From positions 43,677 to 107,676 of the forward strand of contig NZ_JAGSNF010000022.1 of assembly GCF_018139485.1 (NCBI RefSeq): a stretch of DNA of 64,000 nt, in the 5' to 3' direction. The notes under the pieces were generated by a model. It was given only the letters and a program-made list of their open reading frames with translations. It was not told the origin of the DNA and did no database searches. Source of the DNA: Phycicoccus avicenniae (GTDB taxonomy: Bacteria; Actinomycetota; Actinomycetes; Actinomycetales; Dermatophilaceae). How positions within the stretch are numbered: the first letter of the stretch is position 1; every line of letters starts with the position of its first letter. This document shows positions 1 to 8,055 of the stretch, in pieces. Position numbers and translations under genes: made by a program.

Positions 1-2
1 AC

Positions 3-857
3 GTCCCGACCTCCGGTGGCACGGTGCACGTGGCCGTCGCCGGGTCGGGGTCCCCCGTCCTGCTCCTCCACGGGTACCCGCAGACCCACGAGATGTGGCA
101 CCGCGTGGCGCCCGCGCTGGCGGAGGAGCACACCGTCGTCGCCGCCGACCTGCGGGGGTACGGCGACAGCACCGCGCCGGCCGCGCAGCCGGACCACGCG
201 ACGTTCTCGAAGCGGGCGAGCGCCGCCGACCTGCTCGAGGCGATGGCGACCCTCGGCCACGACCGCTTCGCCGTCGTCGGGCACGACCGGGGCGCCCGGG
301 TGGCCCACCGGCTCGTCCACGACCGTCCCGACGTCGTGACCCGGATGGCGGTCCTGGACATCGCGCCGACCCTGCACATGGTCGAGCACGCCGACGCGCG
401 GTTCGCGACCGGCTACTACCACTGGTTCTTCCTCGCCCAGCCGGACGGGCTCCCGGAGCGGCTCGTCGGCGCCGACCCCGAGGGTTTCCTCCGCGAGACG
501 CTGCGCCGCTGGTCCGCCCCCGGGGCGCGGTTCGACGAGGACGCCGTCACCGCCTACGTCCGGGCCTTCTCCCGGCCCGAGGTCCTCCACGCCTCGTGCG
601 AGGACTACCGCGCCGGGCTCGGCGTCGACCTCGAGCACGACCGGGCGAGCCGGGACCGGCGCGTCGAGGTCCCGCTGCTCGTCCTGTGGGGAGCCGACGG
701 CTTCGTGGCCCGTACGTACGACGTCCTCGACGTGTGGCGCGGGTACGCCGCCGACGTGCGCGGCCACGCCGTCCCGGGCGGGCACTTCTGCCCCGAGGAG
801 GCCCCCGACGAGGTCCTCGCCGCCCTGCTCCCCTTCCTCGCCGAGGGCGTGTCGTGA
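3..857 (+). CDS. Haloacetate dehalogenase-like alpha/beta hydrolase, 5' end outside window
   Basis: This is an alpha/beta-fold hydrolase resembling fluoroacetate/haloacetate dehalogenases, which displace halide from a haloacid. Counting from the GTG at 24, the nucleophile motif GHDRGAR places Asp88 next to Arg89 and Arg92. LDIAPT gives the acid Asp112, HWFF (His133-Trp134) matches the halide-binding pair, and GGHFCPEE supplies His254. The frame stays open upstream of 24 to the window edge, and the residues there look native, so the true start is probably outside. It shares a GTGA overlap with the SDR gene downstream. Activity on halogenated acids is inferred from motifs; a general epoxide-hydrolase-like esterase is the alternative. 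Confidence 0.85.
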   Translation, partial: VPTSGGTVHVAVAGSGSPVLLLHGYPQTHEMWHRVAPALAEEHTVVAADLRGYGDSTAPAAQPDHATFSKRASAADLLEAMATLGHDRFAVVGHDRGARVAHRLVHDRPDVVTRMAVLDIAPTLHMVEHADARFATGYYHWFFLAQPDGLPERLVGADPEGFLRETLRRWSAPGARFDEDAVTAYVRAFSRPEVLHASCEDYRAGLGVDLEHDRASRDRRVEVPLLVLWGADGFVARTYDVLDVWRGYAADVRGHAVPGGHFCPEEAPDEVLAALLPFLAEGVS

Positions 858-1630
858 CCACCGCGCTCGTCACCGGGGCCACCGCCGGGATCGGGCTGGC
901 CTTCGCCCGGCGGCTCGCCCGCGACGGTCACGACCTCGTCCTCGTCGCCCGGGACCGCGCCCGGCTCGAGCGGCTGGCCGCCGAGCTGCGCGCCGCGCAC
1001 GGCCACGCCGTCGAGGTCCTCGTCGCGGACCTCGCCGACCGCCGGCAGACCCAGGACGTCTGCGACCGCCTCGCGGACCCCGCCCGGCCCGTCGACGTCC
1101 TCGTCAACAACGCCGGGTTCGGCCAGGAGCGACCGTTCGTCGACAACGACGTCGCGCGTGAGGAGGCCGCCCTCGACGTCATGGTGCGAGCCGTGCTCCT
1201 CACGAGCCACGCCGCGGCCGGGGCGATGCGCGCCCGGGGCCGCGGGTGCATCCTCAACGTCTCCTCCGTCGCCGGGTGGATGGCGAGCGGCTCCTACTCC
1301 GCGCACAAGTCCTTCGTCACCGTGCTGTCCGAGGCGCTCGCCGGCCAGCTGCGCGACACCGGCGTCACGGTGACGGCGGTCTGCCCCGGCCTGACCCGCA
1401 CCGAGTTCCACGACCGCGCCCGGATGCGACGGCCCGGGGTCCCCGCCGGGCTCTGGCTCGACGCCGACGACGTCGCGGCGCAGGCCCTCGCCGACGCGGC
1501 CGCCGGGAGGGTCGTCTCCGTCCCCGGGCCGCAGTGGACCGCCCTGTCCCTGCTCGTGCGGGCGCTGCCGCGGCCGGTCGTCCGGGGTGCCGGGGCGCGG
1601 CTGCTCGACCGGGTCCGCGGCCGCCGCTGA
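854..1630 (+). CDS. SDR family short-chain dehydrogenase
   Basis: This is a classical short-chain dehydrogenase/reductase of 258 residues with a Rossmann fold. The cofactor motif TGATAGIG spans residues 7-14, NNAG is at 85-88, and the catalytic Ser138, Tyr148 and Lys152 (YSAHK) are all present. The GTG start at 854 overlaps the hydrolase stop codon, so the two genes are probably co-translated. Arginines after the first strand (ARDR) suggest NADP(H) preference. The substrate cannot be told from sequence; the family includes DltE/YqjQ-type oxidoreductases. Confidence 0.9.
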   Translation: MTTALVTGATAGIGLAFARRLARDGHDLVLVARDRARLERLAAELRAAHGHAVEVLVADLADRRQTQDVCDRLADPARPVDVLVNNAGFGQERPFVDNDVAREEAALDVMVRAVLLTSHAAAGAMRARGRGCILNVSSVAGWMASGSYSAHKSFVTVLSEALAGQLRDTGVTVTAVCPGLTRTEFHDRARMRRPGVPAGLWLDADDVAAQALADAAAGRVVSVPGPQWTALSLLVRALPRPVVRGAGARLLDRVRGRR

Positions 1631-1662
1631 CGAGCGGGCGGGGGCGCACTACGGTGGGCCGC

Positions 1663-2217
1663 GTGAGCGACATCGCCGCCGACCGTGACCGGCTCCAGAC
1701 GATCATCCGGGACAAGGCCGTCGTGCACGGCCGCGTCACCCTCTCCTCCGGCAAGGAGGCCGACTACTACGTCGACCTCCGCCGGGTCACCCTCGACGGG
1801 GAGGCGAGCCCGCTCGTCGGCCGGGTCATGCTCGACCTCGTCGCCGACCTCGACTTCGACGCCGTCGGCGGGCTGACCCTCGGCGCCGACCCCGTCGCCA
1901 CCTCGATGCTCCACGCCGCCGCGGCCGCCGGGCGCCGGCTGGACGCGTTCGTCGTCCGCAAGGCGGGCAAGGCGCACGGCCTGCAGCAGCGGATCGAGGG
2001 GCCGGGCATCGAGGGCCGGCGGGTCCTCGTCGTCGAGGACACCTCGACGACCGGTGCCTCCCCGCTCGAGGCCGCGACCGCCGCGCAGGAGGCGGGGGCG
2101 ACCGTCGTCGCCGTCGCGACGATCGCCGACCGAGCGACCGGCGCCGACCGGGTCTTCGCCGACGCCGGCCTCGACTACCGCCACGTGTACGGGCTCGCCG
2201 ACCTCGGCCTCGCCTGA
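1663..2217 (+). CDS. pyrE: Orotate phosphoribosyltransferase
   Basis: PyrE joins orotate to PRPP to make OMP in pyrimidine synthesis. The 184-residue product has the PRPP-binding loop VLVVEDTSTTGASP at residues 121-134 and the SSGKEADYYVDLR substrate region near residue 28, as in actinobacterial PyrE. I chose the GTG at 1663 because a -10-like TACGGT (1650-1655) ends exactly 7 bases before it and no Shine-Dalgarno sequence is visible, which implies a leaderless mRNA. The gene is followed by a strong hairpin shared with the convergent transporter gene. Confidence 0.95.
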   Translation: MSDIAADRDRLQTIIRDKAVVHGRVTLSSGKEADYYVDLRRVTLDGEASPLVGRVMLDLVADLDFDAVGGLTLGADPVATSMLHAAAAAGRRLDAFVVRKAGKAHGLQQRIEGPGIEGRRVLVVEDTSTTGASPLEAATAAQEAGATVVAVATIADRATGADRVFADAGLDYRHVYGLADLGLA

Positions 2218-2282
2218 CGACCGAGCCCGCTCCGCACGCCTCCCGGGCGTCGGCTTCCGCACCCGCGGCGCCACCACCCGCA

Positions 2283-2332
2283 CCGCACGACGACGGCCCG
2301 CCCCCTGCCGGGGACGAGCCGTCGTCGTGCGG
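2283..2332. terminator. Bidirectional terminator between pyrE and the symporter gene
   Basis: A perfect 15-bp inverted repeat (arms 2283-2297 and 2318-2332, 20-base loop) lies between two convergent genes. There is no long T-run, which is usual for actinobacterial intrinsic terminators. It probably ends transcription from both sides. Confidence 0.8.
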
Positions 2333-2338
2333 GGTCGG

Positions 2339-3781
2339 TCAGACCTTGACCTTCTGCACCTCACCGGACTGGACCCGCGAGAGGTACCCGTGGATCTCCT
2401 TCCGGATGACCGGCGCGAGCAGGTAGAGCCCGATGATGTTCGGCAGGCTCATGAGGAAGATCATCGAGTCGGACACGAGGATGACCGGGTCGAGCGCCAC
2501 GACCGAGCCGAGGATCGTCGCGATGAGGAAGACGACCTTGAAGCCCTGCTCCGCGGCGAAGTTGTCGCCGAAGAGGTAGCCCGTGGCCTTCATCCCGTAG
2601 TACGCCCAGCTGATCATCGTCGAGAACGCGAAGAGCACGACGGCGAGCGCGAGGACCGTCGGGAACCACGGCAGCACCGTCTCGAACGAGTCGGAGGTCA
2701 GGGCGACGCCGCCGAGCTCCGAGGCGTCCGGGTTCTGGTAGGTCCCCGTGATGACGATCGTCAGAGCGGTGAGCGTGCAGATGACGACGGTGTCGATGAA
2801 CGGCTCGAGCATCGCGACGAAGCCCTCGGTCGCGGGCTCCTTCGTCTTCACCGCGGAGTGCGCGACCGACGCCGAGCCGAGGCCCGCCTCGTTCGAGAAC
2901 GCCGCCCGCTGGAAGCCGACGATGAGCGCACCGATCGCGCCGCCTGCGACACCCTCGGGGCTGAAGGCGCCCGAGAAGATCGCCCCGATGGCGTCCGGCA
3001 GCGCCGTGACGTTCCACAGGATGACGATGAGCGAGGCGACGAGGTAGAGGACCGCCATGAACGGGACGATCTTCTCCGTGACGCGGGCGATGCTCTTGAC
3101 GCCGCCGATGATGACCAGGCCCGCGGCGATGGCGAAGAGGACGCCGATGATCCACGGGTTGCTGCCGAGGAAGCCGTCGTCGCCACCGGTGACGTCGACG
3201 ATCTGGGCGGTCGCCTGGTTCGACTGGAACATGTTCCCGCCACCGAGCGCGCCACCGATCATGAAGATCGCGAAGAGGACGGCGAGGACGCTGCCGAGAC
3301 CGCCCATGCCGCGCTCGGCGAGGCCCTTCTTGAGGTAGTACATCGGGCCGCCGGACACGGTGCCGTCGCTGTGCTCGTTGCGGTACTTCACCCCGAGCAT
3401 GCACTCGGCCATCTTCGTCGCCATGCCGAGCAGGCCCGCGAGGATCATCCAGAACGTCGCGCCCGGGCCGCCGAGCGAGATGGCGATGGCGACACCGGCG
3501 ATGTTGCCGAGGCCGACGGTGCCGGACACGGCGGTCGCGAGGGCCTGGAAGTGCGACACCTCGCCGACCTCGTCGGGCTGGGTGTACTTGCCCCGGACGA
3601 GGTCGACGGCCAGGCGGGGGCCGCGCACCTGCATGAAGCCGAGGTAGATCGTGAAGAAGGTCCCGGCGATGACGAGCCACACCACGATGAGCGGGAGGCT
3701 GGCACCGGCCACGGTGACGGAGTAGAAGACGACGTTGCCGACGCCGTTGGCGAAGGACTCGAAACCATCTGCGATGTTCAT
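2339..3781 (-). CDS. Alanine/sodium symporter, AGCS family
   Basis: This 480-residue integral membrane protein belongs to the alanine or glycine:cation symporter (AGCS/DagA) family, which imports small neutral amino acids with Na+. Diagnostic stretches include SGTVGLGNIAGVA near residue 88, SGGPMYYL near 145 and FQRAAFSNEAGLGSA near 290, with about ten or eleven hydrophobic helices. The length is normal for the family. The ATG overlaps the TGA of the universal stress gene by one base, so both are likely one operon. The substrate (alanine, glycine or serine) is not resolvable. Confidence 0.92.
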   Translation of the reverse strand: MNIADGFESFANGVGNVVFYSVTVAGASLPLIVVWLVIAGTFFTIYLGFMQVRGPRLAVDLVRGKYTQPDEVGEVSHFQALATAVSGTVGLGNIAGVAIAISLGGPGATFWMILAGLLGMATKMAECMLGVKYRNEHSDGTVSGGPMYYLKKGLAERGMGGLGSVLAVLFAIFMIGGALGGGNMFQSNQATAQIVDVTGGDDGFLGSNPWIIGVLFAIAAGLVIIGGVKSIARVTEKIVPFMAVLYLVASLIVILWNVTALPDAIGAIFSGAFSPEGVAGGAIGALIVGFQRAAFSNEAGLGSASVAHSAVKTKEPATEGFVAMLEPFIDTVVICTLTALTIVITGTYQNPDASELGGVALTSDSFETVLPWFPTVLALAVVLFAFSTMISWAYYGMKATGYLFGDNFAAEQGFKVVFLIATILGSVVALDPVILVSDSMIFLMSLPNIIGLYLLAPVIRKEIHGYLSRVQSGEVQKVKV

Positions 3782-4212
3782 CAGGGCACCACCGTCACGG
3801 GGATCTTGGCTTGCTGGACGAGCCGGCTGGCGACGGAACCGAACACGGCCTCGCGCAGGCCGCCGTCACCGGTCCGGCCGACGATGAGGTGGACCGCGCC
3901 GTGCTTGGTGGCGAGGTCGCTCATGGTGTCGGAGGGCTTGCCGTGGGTGACGATCTCCTCGTGGGCCACGCCGCCCTCCTCGGCGATCTTCGCCATGGGG
4001 ACGAGGATCTGCTCCTTGGCGGCGTTGGTCTCGTTGACCTTCTCCCGCTGTCGGTGCTCGTTCTCCGTGGGGGTCTGGAAGGAGTACGGGGACCACGGGA
4101 TGACGTGGACCAGCACCACCTTCCAGTCGTTCTTCTGGGCGCGATCGACAGCGAACTCCACCGCTCGGGTGGAGACGTCGCTGTTGTCGACGCCGACGAC
4201 GACGGTCTCCAT
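3781..4212 (-). CDS. Universal stress protein (UspA family)
   Basis: This is a single-domain 143-residue Usp protein, probably cytoplasmic and dimeric. The ATP-binding signature G-x2-G-x9-G-S is complete (GRTG... to FGS) near residues 115-130, so it should be the nucleotide-binding type. I start at 4212 because the Usp fold begins there (METVVVGVDNSD) and a GGGAGGG-type ribosome site precedes it; an upstream in-frame ATG would only add an unconserved tail. A -10-like TAGGGT sits at 4257-4262 on this strand. Coupling to the AGCS transporter suggests the Usp senses energy state for uptake, which is inference. Confidence 0.9.
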   Translation of the reverse strand: METVVVGVDNSDVSTRAVEFAVDRAQKNDWKVVLVHVIPWSPYSFQTPTENEHRQREKVNETNAAKEQILVPMAKIAEEGGVAHEEIVTHGKPSDTMSDLATKHGAVHLIVGRTGDGGLREAVFGSVASRLVQQAKIPVTVVP

Positions 4213-4408
4213 GGTGTTGGGCCCTCCCGGTCCCTCGATCCGTATGAGTGCCGATGACCCTAGACCGCTCGCGTGATGTGCGCCATAACCCACGCGCCGC
4301 GAGTTTGCGCCGCCGTCTCGTCCATCGGGGTGCGCGAGTGCCGGTTTCCCGACCCCGGACCCGCGGCGTGGGGGCCCGCCCCGGCGGTGCCCGGCACCGT
4401 CGGGAGGC

Positions 4409-4450
4409 CACGACGCGCCGTACCGGCGGGCGTCGCCGCGGCGCGTCGTG
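4409..4450 (-). terminator. Terminator downstream of the ArsR-type gene
   Basis: A perfect 12-bp inverted repeat (4409-4420 with 4439-4450, 18-base loop) begins about 30 bases after the ArsR-family stop codon. The rest of 4213-4480 is the promoter region of the universal stress gene; I see no gene in it. Confidence 0.7.
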
Positions 4451-4480
4451 ACCCCTCGACCCCGCGGTCGGCCCGCTGGG

Positions 4481-5062
4481 TCAGGCCTTCGGCGACTGCG
4501 CCGGGAGGAGCAGGGCGTAGACGTTCCAGGGGCGCGCTCCCTCGGGGTGCTCGCGCCGGGTCCGCCCGCGGAAGGAGCGGACGACCTCCTGGAGCCGCTC
4601 GCGGATCTCGGTCTCCTCGTCGTCGGTGAGCCAGAGCCGTCCGCGTGCGGTCATCCCGTGCTCGTCGCCGGCGGCGACCGACGCCGCCAACCGGTCGAGG
4701 TCGTCCCCGAGGTCGCCGAACCACGCGTGGACCGAGGTTCGGCTGGAGTCGACGCCGGCCGCCCGGTGCGCGTCCGGCGTCACGGTGATCGACGACGCGG
4801 TGGCGCGCCACGGTCGCTCGCGGCCGTCGCTGCTCTCGTCCCGCTCGACGATGCCCCACCGCTCGAGGGCGCGGAGGTGGTAGCTCGTCGCCGACGGGCT
4901 GAGGCCGACGAGCCGGGCCGCCTCGGTGGCGGTGAGGACCTCGCCGGAGAAGAGCTCGGTGATGACGCGCTGACGCGCCGGGTGGGCGAGTGCCCGCAAC
5001 GCCCGAGGGTCGGTGATCCGCAGCTCGGAGCGGCCGTCCTCGTCCCGCGCAACGCGTGCCAT
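4481..5062 (-). CDS. ArsR-type winged-helix repressor
   Basis: This 193-residue DNA-binding protein has an ArsR-like (HTH_20) winged helix at about residues 20-85, with ALAHPARQRVITEL as the first helix region and a recognition helix around LSPSATSYHLRAL. No metal-binding cysteine pair is present, so this is not a classic metal sensor. The C-terminal half may bind a ligand or dimerise. It is divergent from an MFS exporter whose promoter carries strong inverted repeats, so the exporter operon is its likely target. The ligand is unknown. Confidence 0.88.
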   Translation of the reverse strand: MARVARDEDGRSELRITDPRALRALAHPARQRVITELFSGEVLTATEAARLVGLSPSATSYHLRALERWGIVERDESSDGRERPWRATASSITVTPDAHRAAGVDSSRTSVHAWFGDLGDDLDRLAASVAAGDEHGMTARGRLWLTDDEETEIRERLQEVVRSFRGRTRREHPEGARPWNVYALLLPAQSPKA

Positions 5063-5075
5063 GGCGCCAGGCTAG

Positions 5076-5131
5076 TTGACCAGGGATTCGTGAAGCACTA
5101 CCTTCACAAATGTGAAACAGATACTTCACGA
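5076..5131 (+). promoter_or_regulatory. MFS operon promoter with nested operators
   Basis: A -35 TTGACC (5076-5081), a 17-base spacer and a -10 TACCTT (5099-5104) end 7 bases before the GTG at 5112, predicting a leaderless transcript. TTCACA-AA-TGTGAA (5103-5116) is a perfect 14-bp palindrome covering the -10 end and the start codon. A second pair, TCGTGAAG (5088-5095) and CTTCACGA (5124-5131), flanks it. This layout fits repression by the divergent ArsR-type protein. Confidence 0.7.
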
Positions 5132-6383
5132 GTACGCGACGGTGCTGCGGGACCGCACCGTCCGCCTGCTCCTCGCCGCCGCGGCGGTGAGTGTCCTCGG
5201 GGACTCGGCGGCGATGGTCGCGCTCGTCCTGCGGGCCCACGCGAGCGAGCGCGGGCCGTGGGCGGTCTCCGTCCTGCTCCTCGCCTTCGCCCTGCCGGTC
5301 GTGCTCACGATGGGTCCCGCCGGTGCCCTCGCCGACCGGGCCGACCCGCGTCGTGTCCTCGTGGCGACGGCCCTCGTCCAGACCGGCGCCGCGCTCGGCC
5401 TCGCCGTCGTGAGCGGGGTCGTGGCGACCGTCGTCCTCGTCCTCGTCCTCCAGACCGCCTTCGCCCTCGGCCACCCGACGTGGAGCGCGATCGTGCCCCG
5501 GCTCGTCCCACCCGGCGGCGCCGGGCGGGTCGTGGCCCTCCAGCAGTCCCTCCGCGGCGTGGCCGGTCCCGCGGGGGCCGCCGTCGGCGGGGTCCTCGTC
5601 CAGTGGCACGGACCCTCGACCGCGCTCGTCCTCGACGCCCTGACCTTCCTCGGTCTCGCCGCAGTGGCGCTGACCCTTCCCCGTGCCGCCCGCCCGCGGC
5701 CACGACCGGGCGGGGCAGCCCGGCGCTGGACGGCGTCGATCCTCCCCGGCGACGGGCTCAGGGAGCTGCGGACCGACCGCGTCCTGCTCGTCCTCGTCCT
5801 GTCGCTCCTGCCGATGATCGTCGCGCTGGAGTCGGTGAACGTCGCGGAGGTCTTCCTCGTCCGGGACGTCCTCGGGGCGAGTGCGGCGCAGTACGGGCTC
5901 GCCGAGGCCGTGACCGGCGGCAGTGCGGTGCTCGGGGCGGTGCTCGGTGGCTCGCTGACGCGCCGGGCCTCGCGCACCCGTGCCGTCCTCGGCGGCGTCG
6001 GCCTGCTCGGGCTGGTCCAGGTCGGACAGGGGCTCGCACCGGGCCTCCTCGTCTACCTCGTCCTCGGCGCCGGGCTGGGTCTCGTCCTCGGGCTCGTCAA
6101 CGCCCTCGTGGTCGCCCTCGTCCTCGACGAGCTCGCCGCGGACCACCGCGGGTCGGTCCTCGCCCTCGTGGGCGGCCTCTCCCGGGCGGCCTCCGCCCTG
6201 GCCCTCGTCGCCGGTGGGGTCGTCAGCGCCGTCGCCGGCCCGCGCACGCTCTACGTCGTCGCCGGTGTCACAGGCGTGCTGGTCGCGCTCGTCGCGGCGT
6301 GGCTCGTCCACCGGTCGATGGACCGTGGATCCACCGCCCGGGTCTCGACCGACGCGGTCGCGGCCACCACCCTGGAGGCATGA
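5112..6383 (+). CDS. MFS transporter, probable drug exporter
   Basis: This 423-residue protein has about 12 hydrophobic helices and the MFS loop motif GALADRADPRRVL after helix 2. It resembles the enterobactin/macrolide-type MFS_3 exporters often paired with ArsR-type regulators. The GTG at 5112 is taken as start because the -10 box ends 7 bases upstream. Its stop overlaps the ATG of an ABC ATPase, making it the first gene of a five-gene overlapping series. The substrate is unknown; export of a toxic hydrophobic compound is inference. Confidence 0.87.
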   Translation: MKQILHEYATVLRDRTVRLLLAAAAVSVLGDSAAMVALVLRAHASERGPWAVSVLLLAFALPVVLTMGPAGALADRADPRRVLVATALVQTGAALGLAVVSGVVATVVLVLVLQTAFALGHPTWSAIVPRLVPPGGAGRVVALQQSLRGVAGPAGAAVGGVLVQWHGPSTALVLDALTFLGLAAVALTLPRAARPRPRPGGAARRWTASILPGDGLRELRTDRVLLVLVLSLLPMIVALESVNVAEVFLVRDVLGASAAQYGLAEAVTGGSAVLGAVLGGSLTRRASRTRAVLGGVGLLGLVQVGQGLAPGLLVYLVLGAGLGLVLGLVNALVVALVLDELAADHRGSVLALVGGLSRAASALALVAGGVVSAVAGPRTLYVVAGVTGVLVALVAAWLVHRSMDRGSTARVSTDAVAATTLEA

Positions 6384-7261
6384 CAGAGGCCATCCGCATC
6401 CGAGGTCTGCGCAAGACGTACGGCACGCACCGCGCCGTCGACGACCTCGACCTCGACGTCCGGGCCGGCGAGGTGTTCTCGCTCCTCGGCCCCAACGGGG
6501 CCGGCAAGACGACGACGGTCGAGATCCTCGAGGGGTTCCGGTCGCGGGACGCCGGGGACGTGAGCGTCCTCGGCACCGACCCGCACCGGGCGCCGCGCGC
6601 CTGGCGCGACCGCATCGGCATCGTCCTGCAGTCGACCGGCGGGCTCGACCTGCTCACGCCCCGCGAGGTCCTGCGCAGTGCCGCGAAGAGCTACCGCCGG
6701 CCCCGCGACGTCGACGAGGTCCTCGACCTCACGGGGCTCACCGCGAAGGCCGACGACCGGACGGTCGGCCTGTCCGGGGGCCAGCGTCGCCGCCTCGACG
6801 TCGCCCTGGGCATCGTCGGCCGGCCCGACCTGCTCTTCCTCGACGAGCCGACGACGGGGTTCGACCCGCAGGCCCGGCGCGACTTCTGGGGACTCATCCG
6901 CTCCCTCGCGCACGACGGCACGACGATCCTCCTCACGACCCACTACCTCGACGAGGCCGAGCACCTCGCCGACCGGGTCGGCGTCATCGCGGCCGGCCGG
7001 CTGCTCGCGCTCGACACCCCCGCGGCTCTCGGCGGTCGGCAGGGCGCGGAGGCCACGGTCTCGTGGGAGGAGGGCGGCGAGCGACGCACCCGGCGCACGA
7101 CCACGCCCACCACCGAGGTCTCCGCCCTGGCCGCCCGGTTCGCCGGGGAGGTGCCCGGGCTCACCGTCACCCGGCCGAGCCTCGAGGACACCTACCTCTC
7201 GCTCATCGCCCCGCACGTCGACGCGGCCGACCCGGTCGCCGCCACGGAGGTCCCCGCATGA
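6380..7261 (+). CDS. ABC transporter ATP-binding protein (ABC-2 / drug-export type)
   Basis: This 293-residue ATPase has Walker A GPNGAGKT at residues 37-44, signature LSGGQRRR, Walker B LLFLDEPT and an H-loop in TTHYLDEAEHLADR. The C-terminal extension resembles DrrA/NatA-type exporters such as YbhF-like subunits. The ATG is preceded by GGAGG and overlaps the MFS stop. It pairs with the permease gene that overlaps its own end. Function is efflux or membrane-lipid related; the substrate is unknown. Confidence 0.92.
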   Translation: MTEAIRIRGLRKTYGTHRAVDDLDLDVRAGEVFSLLGPNGAGKTTTVEILEGFRSRDAGDVSVLGTDPHRAPRAWRDRIGIVLQSTGGLDLLTPREVLRSAAKSYRRPRDVDEVLDLTGLTAKADDRTVGLSGGQRRRLDVALGIVGRPDLLFLDEPTTGFDPQARRDFWGLIRSLAHDGTTILLTTHYLDEAEHLADRVGVIAAGRLLALDTPAALGGRQGAEATVSWEEGGERRTRRTTTPTTEVSALAARFAGEVPGLTVTRPSLEDTYLSLIAPHVDAADPVAATEVPA

Positions 7262-8055
7262 CGACGCTCGCCCTCGGGCTCGACCGCACCGCCGTCGAGC
7301 TGCGGATGTACTCGAGGGAGAAGGAGTCGGTCTTCTTCTCCTTCCTCTTCCCGATCCTCCTGCTCGCCCTCTTCTCGACCGTCTTCGGCGCCCAGTTCGA
7401 GGACGGGGGCTCGCAGATGTCGGCGTCGCGCTTCTTCCTGCCCGGGATGATCGCGGCCGGCGTGCTCCTCACGTCCTTCCAGACGATGGCCCTGTCGGTC
7501 GCGACCGAGCGGGACGACGGCAGCCTCAAGCGGCTGCGCGCCACCCCGATGCCGCCCGTCGCCTACTTCCTCGGCAAGGTCGGCCTCGTCGCGGTGACCT
7601 CGCTGGCCCAGCTGGTCCTGCTCCTCGCCGTCGCCCGCCTCGTCTACGACGTCCCGATGCCGACGGGCGCCGACCGGTGGGCCGTCTTCGCCGGCGTCTT
7701 CGCCCTCGGGGTGCTCAGCGGGACGGTCCTCGGCGTCGCCTACTCCTCGCTCGCGACGTCGCGGGCGATCGGCGCCGTCGTCATCGGCCCGATCCTCGTC
7801 CTGCAGTTCATCTCCGGGGTCTACATCGGCTGGGACAGCATCCCGGGATGGCTCCAGCAGGTCGCCGCGCTCTTCCCGCTCAAGTGGATCGCCCAGGGGA
7901 TGCGGTCGGTGTTCTACCCCGAGGGCATGGTCGGGCTCGAGATGGCGGGGTCGTGGGAGACCGGCCGGACCCTCCTCGTCCTCGCGGCGTGGTCGGTCGT
8001 CGGGCTCGTGCTCTGTGTCACGACCTTCCGGTGGACGAAACGGGGGAGTGTGTGA
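7258..8055 (+). CDS. ABC-2 type permease
   Basis: This 265-residue membrane protein has about six helices and an ABC-2 core, including an SLKRLRATPMPP coupling stretch near residue 86 and LFPLKWIAQGMR near residue 205, typical of DrrB-like permeases. It overlaps the ATPase gene by ATGA and the kinase gene by GTGA. It should form the membrane part of the exporter with the preceding ATPase. Confidence 0.9.
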   Translation: MTTLALGLDRTAVELRMYSREKESVFFSFLFPILLLALFSTVFGAQFEDGGSQMSASRFFLPGMIAAGVLLTSFQTMALSVATERDDGSLKRLRATPMPPVAYFLGKVGLVAVTSLAQLVLLLAVARLVYDVPMPTGADRWAVFAGVFALGVLSGTVLGVAYSSLATSRAIGAVVIGPILVLQFISGVYIGWDSIPGWLQQVAALFPLKWIAQGMRSVFYPEGMVGLEMAGSWETGRTLLVLAAWSVVGLVLCVTTFRWTKRGSV

